Shown piece by piece: positions 1 to 8,430 of a stretch of 64,000 nt of DNA. This stretch comes from Litorimonas sp039975855 (lineage in GTDB: Bacteria; Pseudomonadota; Alphaproteobacteria; Caulobacterales; Maricaulaceae). The notes under the pieces are model-generated. The model saw only the letters and a program-made list of their open reading frames with translations. It searched no databases and had not been told where the DNA came from. The stretch is from NCBI GenBank assembly GCA_039975855.1, contig JBDWGH010000002.1, positions 310,001 through 374,000 of the forward strand, written 5' to 3'. Position 1 is the first letter of the stretch; each line of letters starts with the position of its first letter. Made by a program: the position numbers and the translations under genes.

Positions 1-275
1 ATAATTCCGCCGTCGCTGACGGGTTAGACGGTTTCGGCGCAGCAATGGCGTATTTTGCGGAAAATGGCCTGGTGATGGAGTATAACAAACTCCACAAAGT
101 TCTAGGTGAAGGTAACTTCGTTCTCAGCATGAGCGAGGGGAAATTTGGCAAGGGCGAGCATGTCGCCTTTTACGATCTCTTCCGTATCGAAGACGGACTC
201 ATCGTAGAACATTGGGACGTTATCCAGCCCATCCCTGAAAAAGCCAATTGGAAGAACCAAAACGGCAAGTTCTAA
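1..275 (+). CDS. NTF2-like (SnoaL) fold protein, C-terminal part only
   Basis: An open frame enters from the left edge (first full codon at base 3) and stops at TAA 273-275, so the true start lies outside the window. About 90 C-terminal residues are visible. They have the look of a SnoaL/NTF2-like polyketide-cyclase fold: a G-F-x-x-A-M helix, then strands ending in the F-Y-D-L-F-R-I-E-D-G-L-I-V-E-H-W motif, which in this family forms the last two antiparallel strands. No signal peptide or catalytic residue can be judged from the fragment. The next gene on the same strand is also NTF2-like, so the pair may be a local duplication. The family assignment is by motif and the substrate is unknown. 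Confidence 0.75.
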   Translation, partial: NSAVADGLDGFGAAMAYFAENGLVMEYNKLHKVLGEGNFVLSMSEGKFGKGEHVAFYDLFRIEDGLIVEHWDVIQPIPEKANWKNQNGKF

Positions 276-343
276 TTTAATTGTAAAAAGTGGGTAACGC
301 TTGACGCTCTGCCCCCACTTCCCCCGAAACTTTGGAGATACTC

Positions 344-898
344 ATGAATAACTTTATGAAACCCCTATCAATTTCAGTTTTAGCCGCAGTCGCCATTACG
401 CTCTCAGCTTGTGGTGGAGAACGACATAAAGGCGACGCTGGCGAACCTTCCGCAAAATCTGAAATGCGGTCCGAATTCAAACAAGGTCAGCGCACACTAA
501 AAGTTGCCGAAGCCTTTTTGATGGCGGCAGGAAGCGGTGATGGTGAGACTTTAAACACACTCATGGCGGATAATTTTGTTTGGCATAATGAAGGCGATGC
601 CACCATTCCTTGGATTGGAAACTGGGAAGGCAAAGACGTGGTCTTCGGCGAATTTATGCCTGCATTTGGCGCTGGCCTGAAAACCACCAGCTGGACAACC
701 GATTATAAAATGGCATCAGGCAACCAAGCAATATTCATGGGAAAAATGAGTGCAATAGCGAACAATTCTGGCGCCAAAACGGGCGAGTTTAGCTGGGCCG
801 TTCGTGTTCATGTTGAAGACGAGAAAGTCAAAAGCTGGAATTGGTTTGAAGATAGCTTCGCCGTCTCTAAAGCCTATCATGCCAGTAATGCTGAGTAG
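344..898 (+). CDS. NTF2-like domain lipoprotein
   Basis: 184 residues. ATG 344 is chosen because GGAG at 334-337 sits six bases upstream; the TTG at 332 overlaps that ribosome site. The N-terminus is a lipoprotein signal: Met-Lys, a hydrophobic stretch, then L-S-A-C with Cys at about residue 23, so the product should be lipidated and exported. The mature part has the SnoaL-like pattern: an N-terminal helix (V-A-E-A-F-L-M-A-A-G-S-G-D), D-N-F-V-W-H-N-E-G, and the closing strands V-H-V-E-D-E-K-V. This resembles the limonene-1,2-epoxide hydrolase/SnoaL group, but the substrate cannot be named. It lies 68 bases after the preceding NTF2-like gene and converges with the methionine gamma-lyase gene. 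Confidence 0.75.
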   Translation: MNNFMKPLSISVLAAVAITLSACGGERHKGDAGEPSAKSEMRSEFKQGQRTLKVAEAFLMAAGSGDGETLNTLMADNFVWHNEGDATIPWIGNWEGKDVVFGEFMPAFGAGLKTTSWTTDYKMASGNQAIFMGKMSAIANNSGAKTGEFSWAVRVHVEDEKVKSWNWFEDSFAVSKAYHASNAE

Positions 899-904
899 TC
901 GAGG

Positions 905-2095
905 CTAAACCATCGACAAGGCGCGCTCGATATCCTCCCAGATATCTTCTACACCTTCCAAACCGACGGAAAGTCGTACCAGGCCATCACTAATGTCATG
1001 GCGGGCGCGTTCTTCCGGGGTATAGGTGGAGTGGGTCATACTCGCGGGATGTTGGATCAAGGTTTCCGTATCCCCCAAAGACACCGCGCAATGAATCATT
1101 TGCGTGGTGTCGATCATCGCTTGCCCTGCCGTAATGCCGCCCTTGAGCTCAAACGCGATCATACCTCCGAAATCCAACATCTGCCGTGTGGCCAGGTCAT
1201 GTTGTTCAAAACTTCTCAAACCGGGATACCAGACACGGTCGACTTGCGGCGCATCCTCCAAACGCTTGGCAATCGTCATCGCGCTTTGACAATGGCGGTC
1301 CATGCGCAGCTCTAGCGTTTTAATCCCGCGTAACACCATGGATGCGTTAAAGGGACTCATTACGGCGCCGGTCATGTCTTTCATTCCGAAAAGGCGTATA
1401 GCCTGAACCGTCTCGATGTCGCCGACCAAGAGCCCTGCAATTACATCACCATGCCCGCCGAGATACTTGGTTGCCGAATGCACAACGATATCCGCTCCCA
1501 GTGAAATGGGCTGCGTCAGATAAGGCGTAGAGTAGGTATTATCGACCATAACCTTCGCGCCCGAGGCATGCGCGATCTCAGAGACAGAGGCTATATCAAC
1601 GAGGCGCATATTCGGATTTGCGGGGGTTTCGAAATAAACCAGTTTCGTTTTTTCTGAAATCGCCGCGCTGAGAGTCTCTGGCTTCGTCAAATCAACGTGG
1701 GTCACGGTTATCCCAAACTTCGCCAATCCGTGATGCAGATATGAAAAGGTACAACCGTAAAGCGTCTTGTCAACGATCAACTCATCTCCGGGCGAGAGCA
1801 GTGTCCACATTGCCGAGGTTATTGCGCCCAAACCCGAGGATAGCGCGAGCCCCGCCTCTGCTCCTTCCAGAACGGCAATTCGCCGCTCAAGCAAATCCAG
1901 CGTCGGGTTAGAGATCCGAGAGTACACATGCCCTGCTTCCTCACCCGCGAACCGCGCACCGCCTTGGGCAGCGCTCTCAAACACAAAAGTTGACGTCATA
2001 TGGATCGGCGGAGTCAGCGAGCCTTCGTTCTCGAGAGGGTCATACCCGTGATGGATGGCACGAGTCGCGAAGCTCTGTGAATTTTTGTGAATCAT
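905..2095 (-). CDS. mdeA: methionine gamma-lyase (PLP-dependent)
   Basis: 396 residues, full length for the Cys/Met-metabolism PLP enzymes (cystathionine gamma-synthase fold). It should split L-methionine into methanethiol, 2-oxobutyrate and ammonia in the cytoplasm. The PLP lysine is K210 in H-S-A-T-K-Y-L-G-G-H. The residues that separate methionine gamma-lyase from its relatives are present one position off the Pseudomonas putida numbering: Y113, C115 (in T-L-Y-G-C-T-F), K239 and D240. The phosphate-binding Y-S-R-x-x-N-P-T motif is at 58-65. AGGAGA at 2101-2106 on the minus strand is a strong ribosome site five bases from ATG. The gene is divergent from an Lrp/AsnC regulator, the usual arrangement for this enzyme, so control by that regulator is likely. 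A broader gamma-lyase or sulfhydrylase activity is possible, but the Cys/Lys pair argues for methionine. Confidence 0.92.
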   Translation of the reverse strand: MIHKNSQSFATRAIHHGYDPLENEGSLTPPIHMTSTFVFESAAQGGARFAGEEAGHVYSRISNPTLDLLERRIAVLEGAEAGLALSSGLGAITSAMWTLLSPGDELIVDKTLYGCTFSYLHHGLAKFGITVTHVDLTKPETLSAAISEKTKLVYFETPANPNMRLVDIASVSEIAHASGAKVMVDNTYSTPYLTQPISLGADIVVHSATKYLGGHGDVIAGLLVGDIETVQAIRLFGMKDMTGAVMSPFNASMVLRGIKTLELRMDRHCQSAMTIAKRLEDAPQVDRVWYPGLRSFEQHDLATRQMLDFGGMIAFELKGGITAGQAMIDTTQMIHCAVSLGDTETLIQHPASMTHSTYTPEERARHDISDGLVRLSVGLEGVEDIWEDIERALSMV

Positions 2096-2114
2096 AACGC
2101 TCTCCTGATGAATA

Positions 2115-2154
2115 CAGAATAAGCTATTTCAAAAAGCAGAACCGTGTTATTCTG
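2115..2154. promoter_or_regulatory. Inverted repeat in the divergent mdeA/lrp promoter region
   Basis: CAGAATAA at 2115-2122 is matched by its exact reverse complement TTATTCTG at 2147-2154. The arm centres are 32 bases apart, about three helical turns. It lies in the 97-base gap between mdeA and the Lrp-type gene and is the best candidate operator for that regulator acting on both genes. The repeat is seen; the role is inferred. Confidence 0.45.
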
Positions 2155-2192
2155 CCACAAACAAGAACAAAATTAGCAGTAATTGCCAAAAT

Positions 2193-2660
2193 ATGGAAAA
2201 TATGGATAGAAAAGACAGACAGATCGTCCGCGCTTTGCAAGACAATGGGCGGATGACAAATCAGGAACTCGCAGACAGGGTTGGCCTATCGCCTTCCCCT
2301 TGCTTAAGGCGTTTGCGGGCCCTGGAAACGTCAGGCGTCATTCGAGGCTATAGCGTGGACGTGGACCGCGAGGCTTACGGCCTTCCCGTCACAGTGTTTG
2401 TGCGCGTGAAGTTAGAGAAACACACCAAAATGACTGTTTCGAACTTCGAGAATCAAGTGCGCAAGATTGAGAATATTATCGAATGCCACGTCATGACGGG
2501 ATTATCGGACTATTTGCTAAAAGTCGTGATTGAGGACTTGGCGAGTTATGAAAACTTCGTTCGCAAACATTTGCATCCCATAGGCGGCATCGCGTCCATC
2601 GATACGAGCTTTGCCTATGGCGTCGTCAAGAAAACAGCGGTTTTGCCAAAAGTGGATTAA
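2193..2660 (+). CDS. Lrp/AsnC family transcriptional regulator
   Basis: 155 residues, the usual length. Residues 1-60 are a winged helix-turn-helix of AsnC type (D-R-x-I-V-R-A-L-Q-D-N-G-R, then V-G-L-S-P-S-P-C-L-R-R-L-R-A-L-E). Residues 70-150 are the RAM/AsnC ligand-binding domain with the G-L-S-D-Y-L-L-K-V strand. Such proteins bind amino acids and assemble as octamers. It is divergent from methionine gamma-lyase, so methionine is the likely effector and mdeA the likely target, as for MdeR/DecR-type regulators. A second ATG at 2202 would remove three residues; the choice is not settled. Its last four bases overlap the end of the convergent acylase gene. Confidence 0.92.
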   Translation: MENMDRKDRQIVRALQDNGRMTNQELADRVGLSPSPCLRRLRALETSGVIRGYSVDVDREAYGLPVTVFVRVKLEKHTKMTVSNFENQVRKIENIIECHVMTGLSDYLLKVVIEDLASYENFVRKHLHPIGGIASIDTSFAYGVVKKTAVLPKVD

Positions 2661-4837
2661 CGCTCACCTGGTGTATAATCCGCCGTCACTTCGCCCGCGA
2701 GCACATCCTCCAACGTCATTGCATCGCGCTTATACCCCCCGTTAGCAAACAGTTCGACCTGGTCGGCATAATGCGGTGAAGTTTCATCGAGCGTGGCACT
2801 GCCGTAATTATGGATACTGTCGACGGTGTAACTGCCATCTGCCGCCCAATCCGCAACAACGATATGCGTGTCTCCCGCAAATGCGTTCATTACACCTTCC
2901 TTCGCGACACCGTCACGATCGGCGTAAATAGCACGCAACACATCAGGCGCGCCATCCAAAGGCACGCTGACATCGCCGCGAATAATGCGGCTGACCTCGC
3001 CCCATTCGGGATCAAGTCGCCCGAATTTCGTCATGAGATCGCTGGCGGTCTCAGACAGAGCGTCCATCGGATCACGTTCTTGCTCGGTATATTCATAGCC
3101 CAGCGCACGCGTGCCTGTGATAATGGCGAGCGCAGCACCACGGTTATTTTTCGTCGTATCTCCATCCCAGTTCCGCAAGATGTCTTGTGCCTGCTTCAGT
3201 GTCTCATCCTCCGTGGGAGTTGTGACAATTTCGACGACCAGCCTCATCAAGCTACTCTCTGGCGCATATTTTGTATCAGCACGATAACGCAGCAATTCTT
3301 CACGGCTAATCGCATCATCATTTTCCAGCAGCGCCAACGCGCGTAGAGACCTGTTCGTAATCCGATCCTCTATCCCGAAAGTCTCTGAGAAATCGGCTTT
3401 ATCCAGATTGCAGGCGTCATCCGTGATATTGAATGGCGTGGCATTAGCGGAGAACACCCAACCGCAGGGTGGGTTCCATATTTGCGGCATGTCACTAACA
3501 GGGCGAAACTCGTCCCAAATGAGGTCTGATCGATCACCGGGCAAAACCTCTTCCCACTCTGGCCCCTCTATACGTCGCGGCATCCGGGCATTATAGACTG
3601 CGCCGATATTCCCATCTTTGTCGCCGTAAACGATGTTGAATGACAATACGCCTTGGCTCTCAAGTGACGCGCGCCATTCGGCCATATTCGTCGCCTTATT
3701 CATCGCAAGCCATTGGTCCAGCGCGCCTAAGCCGCCCGGCTCAAGAGCACCCAACCCCGCAAACCGAATGGCATAATGTCCTGTCGGCGTGGACAAAACC
3801 GGTCCATGTTTCGACCAAAGTACATCGCGTTTAATCGGCAATGAAAACGGTCCAGAGAGCTTCACACGAAACTCGGACTTTGTTCGCTCAAAATCGATCC
3901 ACTCGCCATCCAAACGGTATCGGGTTGGCTTGTCGACATCATCGACTTCTAGGGCATAAATATCAATAAGGTCTGGTCGGTTGACCGTGTGGGTCCAAGC
4001 CAAGTTTGGTGTTGCGCCTTGTGCCATAATCGGCACACCCGGGAAGGTCCCGCCCAGCGTGTTCATTCCCTCTTCGCTGACGAGATGCGCCTCATACCAA
4101 GCATAGGGCCCGGTCATGGGCTGGTGAGAGTTAGCGATCAGGCGGGTATGGCCATCCTCGCTGCGCGACGGCGCAACGGCAAATGCATTTGAGCCGCGCA
4201 CCGAATATGCCACCTCTTGAGACGATTTATGGCCTAGCGACGATGTCTGCCCCCAAGGCGAAACATTCGGACGGTCTTCCGCCGTGAAAAGCTCTTCCAG
4301 ATAACCGTCCAAGCGATAGAAAAATGGTGTGGCCCAAGCAAAACCTGCCAACACGTCCTGCTCCGTAATCGGCAGGATATTCGGCAAAACCTGATCCGGG
4401 TTATTCACCGCATAAAGGTTCATCGCGGCAGCATAGGCTTTTGCAATAGCCTTGGCTTCGGTGCTGACATCTCTTTGATAGTTTTGTTCAACAGACTCGC
4501 GAACTTTAAACAGATCATAGAGGTAATCCGGCGGCGCGGCTTCTTTCCCCTTGTATTCAGCGCTTTTTCCGCGCGCCGCGATCAAAGTGTCTTGAATTGT
4601 CGCCCAATCATCCTCCGCATGCGCATACCCAAAGCCAAACGCCGTATCCGCATCGCGTGTGCCAAAAACATGCGGCACGCCATATCCATCGCGAATAATC
4701 CGGGCGTCATAGCCTTGCGCGGCCTGTCGTGCGGTATCCGCACTATAAGGCGGCGCACTGGGCGTGCGTAAATAGACCGCTGCACCCACTAACCCGATTG
4801 AAACCAGCGCCGCTGCGCCCAAAAGCCATTTTTTCAT
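2657..4837 (-). CDS. penicillin acylase family hydrolase (Ntn-hydrolase)
   Basis: 726 residues from ATG 4837 (M-K-K-W-L-L-G). The frame is open 41 codons further upstream, but that part has no signal-like character and would overlap the next gene. One N-terminal membrane segment (residues 5-23) or uncleaved signal targets it to the periplasm. The alpha-chain region has the family's R-D-x-x-G-V-P-H motif near 49-56. The autocatalytic cleavage site with nucleophile Ser is G215-S216-N217, so S216 would become the beta-chain N-terminus. The family (PF01804) includes penicillin G acylase, aculeacin acylase and acyl-homoserine-lactone acylases; substrate cannot be read from sequence. It lies tail to tail with the Lrp gene (4-base overlap) and head to head with the DUF533 gene. 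Confidence 0.9.
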   Translation of the reverse strand: MKKWLLGAAALVSIGLVGAAVYLRTPSAPPYSADTARQAAQGYDARIIRDGYGVPHVFGTRDADTAFGFGYAHAEDDWATIQDTLIAARGKSAEYKGKEAAPPDYLYDLFKVRESVEQNYQRDVSTEAKAIAKAYAAAMNLYAVNNPDQVLPNILPITEQDVLAGFAWATPFFYRLDGYLEELFTAEDRPNVSPWGQTSSLGHKSSQEVAYSVRGSNAFAVAPSRSEDGHTRLIANSHQPMTGPYAWYEAHLVSEEGMNTLGGTFPGVPIMAQGATPNLAWTHTVNRPDLIDIYALEVDDVDKPTRYRLDGEWIDFERTKSEFRVKLSGPFSLPIKRDVLWSKHGPVLSTPTGHYAIRFAGLGALEPGGLGALDQWLAMNKATNMAEWRASLESQGVLSFNIVYGDKDGNIGAVYNARMPRRIEGPEWEEVLPGDRSDLIWDEFRPVSDMPQIWNPPCGWVFSANATPFNITDDACNLDKADFSETFGIEDRITNRSLRALALLENDDAISREELLRYRADTKYAPESSLMRLVVEIVTTPTEDETLKQAQDILRNWDGDTTKNNRGAALAIITGTRALGYEYTEQERDPMDALSETASDLMTKFGRLDPEWGEVSRIIRGDVSVPLDGAPDVLRAIYADRDGVAKEGVMNAFAGDTHIVVADWAADGSYTVDSIHNYGSATLDETSPHYADQVELFANGGYKRDAMTLEDVLAGEVTADYTPGER

Positions 4838-4930
4838 GTGATAGCTGTCACGACTGTCGCAGAAAAAATCAAGACCCGTTTGTCCTGACCCGCCCCTACA
4901 GCTATGAAGGGGCCGCAATAGGAGATTCAA

Positions 4931-5641
4931 ATGACCGATACACCCGCAATGACCGCTCAAAAACTCTTGGACCAGATTTTAGGAACCGGTCAGGATCTTG
5001 TCAAAAAAGCCAAAACCGCTGACACGGCGGAACTCACGGCGAAGGGCAAGGACATGTTCAAACAAGCTGAAGATGCGCTGGCAGATAAACTAGGCGTTGG
5101 CAGTGACGTCGAATCTCGCAAAAAATTGCGCTTAGGCGCAGCCGCTACAGCCGGCGCATTAGCATTAGTGCTAGGCAACCGATCAAAGCGAAAGTTTGCC
5201 GCACTCGGTGGTTTAGGCGCTCTCGGTTTTCTAGCTTACAAAGCGCAGAAGGCCGGAACTATGCCGAAAAACTTCCAGGACGTTGTCGAGCTGATCAATA
5301 ACAAAGCCCCAACCAATCGTGCAGATATCTTGCTGCAAGCCATGGTGGCAGCCGCAAAAGCAGACGGCGACATTTCAGACGCAGAACTTGTCATGCTGGA
5401 CGGTTTAGACGGCGTAGAAGCCGAAGATGTTCGTCAGGTCCTCTCTGGCGATGCGGATGCGGATGCCATCGCAGCCCTCGCCAAAGACGACCAGACGGCA
5501 TTAGAAATCTATGCCGTGTCGTGCCGTATTGCGAACGGGTTAAACCCGCGCGAACGCGACTATCTAGACCGGTTAGCGATGGAAATGCGTTTGGACCCGG
5601 AAGTAGCAGCCCGTATCGAAACGGATGTGAGAACAGGTTGA
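4931..5641 (+). CDS. DUF533 (YebE-like) inner-membrane protein
   Basis: 236 residues; GGAG at 4921-4924 precedes ATG 4931. The order is an Ala/Lys-rich N-terminal helix region (1-65), a hydrophobic Gly/Ala segment (about 69-105, likely one or two membrane passes), and a C-terminal TerB-like domain (about 125-230) with the N-R-A-D-I-L-L-Q-A-M-V-A-A-A-K-A-D-G-D-I start. This matches DUF533/YebE, a membrane protein family of unknown function. Its stop codon overlaps the start of the Kazal lipoprotein (TGATG at 5639-5643), so the two are translationally coupled. Confidence 0.85.
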   Translation: MTDTPAMTAQKLLDQILGTGQDLVKKAKTADTAELTAKGKDMFKQAEDALADKLGVGSDVESRKKLRLGAAATAGALALVLGNRSKRKFAALGGLGALGFLAYKAQKAGTMPKNFQDVVELINNKAPTNRADILLQAMVAAAKADGDISDAELVMLDGLDGVEAEDVRQVLSGDADADAIAALAKDDQTALEIYAVSCRIANGLNPRERDYLDRLAMEMRLDPEVAARIETDVRTG

Positions 5642-6018
5642 TGCGCTCATTTTTACTTGCGCTTGTGGTTCTCGTCCTGACGGCCTGTGCAGCGCCGGAC
5701 ACGCCAATAGAGCATCAAAACCAACCGCACCTACCTCCTCCTAGTTTCCCTGTAAGCGAAGCCCCCTTGGGTGCTCGTTATTGTGGCGGTATGGTCCGAA
5801 CGGAGACCCCAGACTGTCAACCGGGTGAATTCTGCCGACGGACAATCGGCGATATGTGCGGCGCAGCGGACGCTCCTGGCATTTGCACACCTATTCCTGA
5901 AATCTGCACACAAGAATTCCGTCCGGTTTGTGGTTGTGACGGCAAAACTTATTCTAACGAATGCACAGCCAATGCGGCGGGTGTTTCAGCGTCCACTCTT
6001 GGGGAATGTACATCATGA
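5641..6018 (+). CDS. Kazal-type protease inhibitor lipoprotein
   Basis: 125 residues from ATG 5641, which overlaps the upstream stop. A lipoprotein signal ends in L-T-A-C with Cys16, followed by a Pro-rich linker. Residues about 47-80 hold a Cys-containing G-E-F-C-R-R segment. A Kazal domain follows at about 85-124: C-T-Q-E-F-R-P-V-C-G-C-D-G-K-T-Y-S-N-E-C, then a final G-E-C. Kazal domains inhibit serine proteases by a substrate-like loop; in Gram-negative bacteria they usually occur as small exported lipoproteins, so a guard against external or predatory proteases is plausible. The frame is open upstream, but that part is a shadow of the DUF533 gene. Its stop overlaps the cupin gene start (ATGA). 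Confidence 0.88.
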   Translation: MRSFLLALVVLVLTACAAPDTPIEHQNQPHLPPPSFPVSEAPLGARYCGGMVRTETPDCQPGEFCRRTIGDMCGAADAPGICTPIPEICTQEFRPVCGCDGKTYSNECTANAAGVSASTLGECTS

Positions 6019-6485
6019 AAAGACTAATTTTAGGCACAACCCTCTTACTGGCTGCGTGTCGCGGCGCAGACGGAGATGTCACGAATAGTGCGGGCGAGTC
6101 AGCGATTTTTTCGGAAGCGAGTGTTGCCGCTGATACAGCGCCTTGGGGAACGTTCTTTCCATATTTCACCGAGGACACTCATGTGCTGAAGCCAGTCCTT
6201 GTAGGGGTTGCTAAAATTGACGCTGGGCAAGAAATTCATCCCCCTCACCGCCATGCCGATGAGGAATATTTGATGGTCACAAAAGGTCGCGGCGAGTGGT
6301 ATCTCAACGGCGAAACCACGCCAGCGAAAGAAGGCGATATCCTTTTTGCGCGGGCATGGGATTACCACGGCGTAAAAGCTGCTGACGACAGCCCGCTGGA
6401 ATTCGTTGTCTTCAAATATTCAGGGAAAAGCGAACGCGCGCCAACCGATCCGAACCCTGAATTGCCGGAAGAACTAGAACAGTAA
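6015..6485 (+). CDS. cupin-domain lipoprotein
   Basis: 156 residues from ATG 6015, which overlaps the stop of the Kazal gene. A lipoprotein signal ends L-L-A-A-C with Cys15. One cupin_2 barrel fills residues about 40-140. Metal-binding motif 1 is visible as H-P-P-H-R-H-A-D-E-E-Y, with the two His and Glu expected for a metal site, and motif 2 as G-D-I-L-F-A followed by Y-H-G. A metal is therefore likely, but the substrate or sensing role is unknown. The chain DUF533-Kazal-cupin shares two stop/start overlaps and is probably one operon; why these three travel together is not obvious. Confidence 0.85.
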   Translation: MKRLILGTTLLLAACRGADGDVTNSAGESAIFSEASVAADTAPWGTFFPYFTEDTHVLKPVLVGVAKIDAGQEIHPPHRHADEEYLMVTKGRGEWYLNGETTPAKEGDILFARAWDYHGVKAADDSPLEFVVFKYSGKSERAPTDPNPELPEELEQ

Positions 6486-6559
6486 CGACTGACTCAAACG
6501 CATGTATGGTGACCAGAAATTGCCGTTTAGTTTCCGCGCGAACCTGCTAAACAGTCTCC

Positions 6560-7747
6560 ATGTTTCATCATTTTTTCTCAGAACTCCGCCGTGCACGTGT
6601 GCCTGTCTCAATCCGAGAATATCTGACACTTCTCGAAGGTGTAGAGAAAGACGTTCCAAATGAGAGCTTGGACGGCTTTTACTATCTGTCCCGCACGGCA
6701 CTGGTCAAAGACGAACGAGACTTAGATAAGTTTGACCAAGTTTTCAGCCATGTCTTTCGCGGTGTAGACTATCTAGGCGATATTTTTGGAACCGATGATG
6801 CAGAAATACCTGCCGATTGGCTCAGAAAGATGGCGGAGCTGCACCTCTCCCCTGAGGAAATGGCCGAAATCGAAGCTCTAGGTGATTTCGACAAAATCAT
6901 GGAAGCGCTCAAAGAACGTCTCGATAATCAAGATAAGCGCCATGAAGGCGGCAATAAAAACATCGGCACGGCCGGAAGATCACCATTTGGCGCCTATGGC
7001 TATAACCCCGAAGGCGTGCGCATTGGTCAGAAAGAAGGTCGCCACGGCAAGGCTGTAAAAGTCTGGGACAAACGCGTTTTCAAAAACCTTGACGGTGACA
7101 AAGAAATCGGAACACGAAACATCAAAGTCGCTTTGCGTCGCCTTCGTAAATTTGCCCGCGACGGTGCAGCTGACGAGCTTGACCTTGCTGGGACCATTAA
7201 AGGCACGGCAAAACAAGGCTGGCTCGACATCAAAATGCGACCAGAACGCCGTAACGCAGTAAAGGTCATGGCGTTTTTCGACATTGGTGGATCAATGGAC
7301 GGTCATATTAAACAAGTTGAAGAACTATTTTCCGCAGCACGAAGTGAGTTTAAGCGGCTGGAATATTTCTACTTTCACAACTGCTTGTATGAGCAAGTCT
7401 GGAAAGACAATGTCCGTCGGATGAGTGAAGTCACACCCACTTGGGATGTATTCCACAAATATGGTAGCGATCACCGCGTGGTTATGGTCGGGGATGCCGC
7501 CATGAGCCCTTACGAAGTTGCCATGCGCGGCGGTTCAGTCGAACATTGGAACGATGAACCTGGCGCCGTATGGCTAAAACGCCTGGTCGAAATTTACCCC
7601 CACCTCGTCTGGATAAATCCGACAGAGGAGAAGTACTGGGCATATTCCCAGTCCACAAAAATGATTCAGGAAATTATCGGTGAAGACCGCATGTTTCCGA
7701 TGACCCTCACAGGCCTTGAGTCGGCTATGAAAGAACTTGCGCGTTAA
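6560..7747 (+). CDS. CoxE-like VWA domain protein
   Basis: 395 residues, cytoplasmic (no signal). The N-terminal half starts F-F-x-E-L-R-R-A-R-V-P-V-S and is helical. The C-terminal half is a CoxE/YeiM-type von Willebrand A domain (PF05762). The metal-site loop reads D-I-G-G-S-M instead of the classical D-x-S-x-S. Family members normally work with a MoxR-type AAA+ ATPase as a chaperone pair, often encoded just upstream; here the upstream gene is a cupin lipoprotein and no ATPase is in the window. Next downstream is an FKBP lipoprotein after 37 bases. The specific client is unknown. Confidence 0.87.
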   Translation: MFHHFFSELRRARVPVSIREYLTLLEGVEKDVPNESLDGFYYLSRTALVKDERDLDKFDQVFSHVFRGVDYLGDIFGTDDAEIPADWLRKMAELHLSPEEMAEIEALGDFDKIMEALKERLDNQDKRHEGGNKNIGTAGRSPFGAYGYNPEGVRIGQKEGRHGKAVKVWDKRVFKNLDGDKEIGTRNIKVALRRLRKFARDGAADELDLAGTIKGTAKQGWLDIKMRPERRNAVKVMAFFDIGGSMDGHIKQVEELFSAARSEFKRLEYFYFHNCLYEQVWKDNVRRMSEVTPTWDVFHKYGSDHRVVMVGDAAMSPYEVAMRGGSVEHWNDEPGAVWLKRLVEIYPHLVWINPTEEKYWAYSQSTKMIQEIIGEDRMFPMTLTGLESAMKELAR

Positions 7748-7784
7748 TCCACGCAATATAATTTTGAAGATATTAGGAGATCAA

Positions 7785-8327
7785 ATGAAACGATATTTAC
7801 TAATTGGGACAGCCGCCCTCCTCGCCGCATGCTCAAACGGGAATGACGGCCCTGTCGACCCAGCAGAAGCGATCTATGAATGCCCAAAAGATCAATGGTT
7901 GGCGAATGCTGATTATTTGGACGCTGGAAAAATTGAAGCAACGCAAGATTTCGCGGCTTACCATGCTACGAATGGCGCACGGAAAGGCGTCGTCACCACG
8001 GATAGCGGACTTCAGTATAAGGTCGTCAAAAAAGGCCTCAAGAAAGGCGCGACCCCGGTCGGTAGCCAGCGTGTTGAAATGCACTATCACGGATTTTTCC
8101 CAGACGGATCCGTTTTCGATAGTTCTATCGATCGCGATCAAACCATGACGCATAATGCGAATGGTTTCATCAAGGGATGGAACGAAAGCCTGGCAGAAAT
8201 GAAAGTCTGTGAAGCCCGCGTGCTCTATATCCCAGGCGAAATCGCATATGGCGCGTACCGAGAAGGATCAGACCGCCCGACTGGAACGTTACTTTTTCAC
8301 ATGCAATTACTGGGAATAAAAAAGTAA
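7785..8327 (+). CDS. FKBP-type peptidyl-prolyl isomerase lipoprotein
   Basis: 180 residues from ATG 7785, with AGGAGA at 7775-7780. The signal ends L-L-A-A-C with Cys16, so the enzyme is lipid-anchored and periplasmic. After an N-terminal segment (20-75), the FKBP domain (about 80-180) has the expected features: G-L-Q-Y-K-V at the start, V-E-M-H-Y-H-G-F with D-G-S-V-F-D-S-S, G-F-I-K-G-W, and I-P-x-x-I-A-Y-G in the active-site strand. It should catalyse cis-trans isomerisation of prolyl bonds during folding of exported proteins. The gene ends just before a strong bidirectional terminator. Confidence 0.92.
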   Translation: MKRYLLIGTAALLAACSNGNDGPVDPAEAIYECPKDQWLANADYLDAGKIEATQDFAAYHATNGARKGVVTTDSGLQYKVVKKGLKKGATPVGSQRVEMHYHGFFPDGSVFDSSIDRDQTMTHNANGFIKGWNESLAEMKVCEARVLYIPGEIAYGAYREGSDRPTGTLLFHMQLLGIKK

Positions 8328-8370
8328 GATTACTTAGCCCTTTGAAACGGTTTAGAAAATAGCCCAAAAA

Positions 8371-8406
8371 AAACCGCCTCGTGGAGAAACCCCACTGGCG
8401 GTTTTT
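8371..8406. terminator. Bidirectional rho-independent terminator
   Basis: AAACCGCC (8371-8378) pairs with GGCGGTTT (8397-8404); an A-run precedes and a T-run follows the stem. It sits between the convergent FKBP and TadG-like genes and can serve both. Confidence 0.9.
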
Positions 8407-8430
8407 AATTTTGCGCTGAGACCTTCCCTT

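Noticed and set aside
4475..4785. Open frames on both strands at the start of the acylase gene
   Set aside because: Arg/Ile-rich shadows of the acylase coding sequence without ribosome sites.
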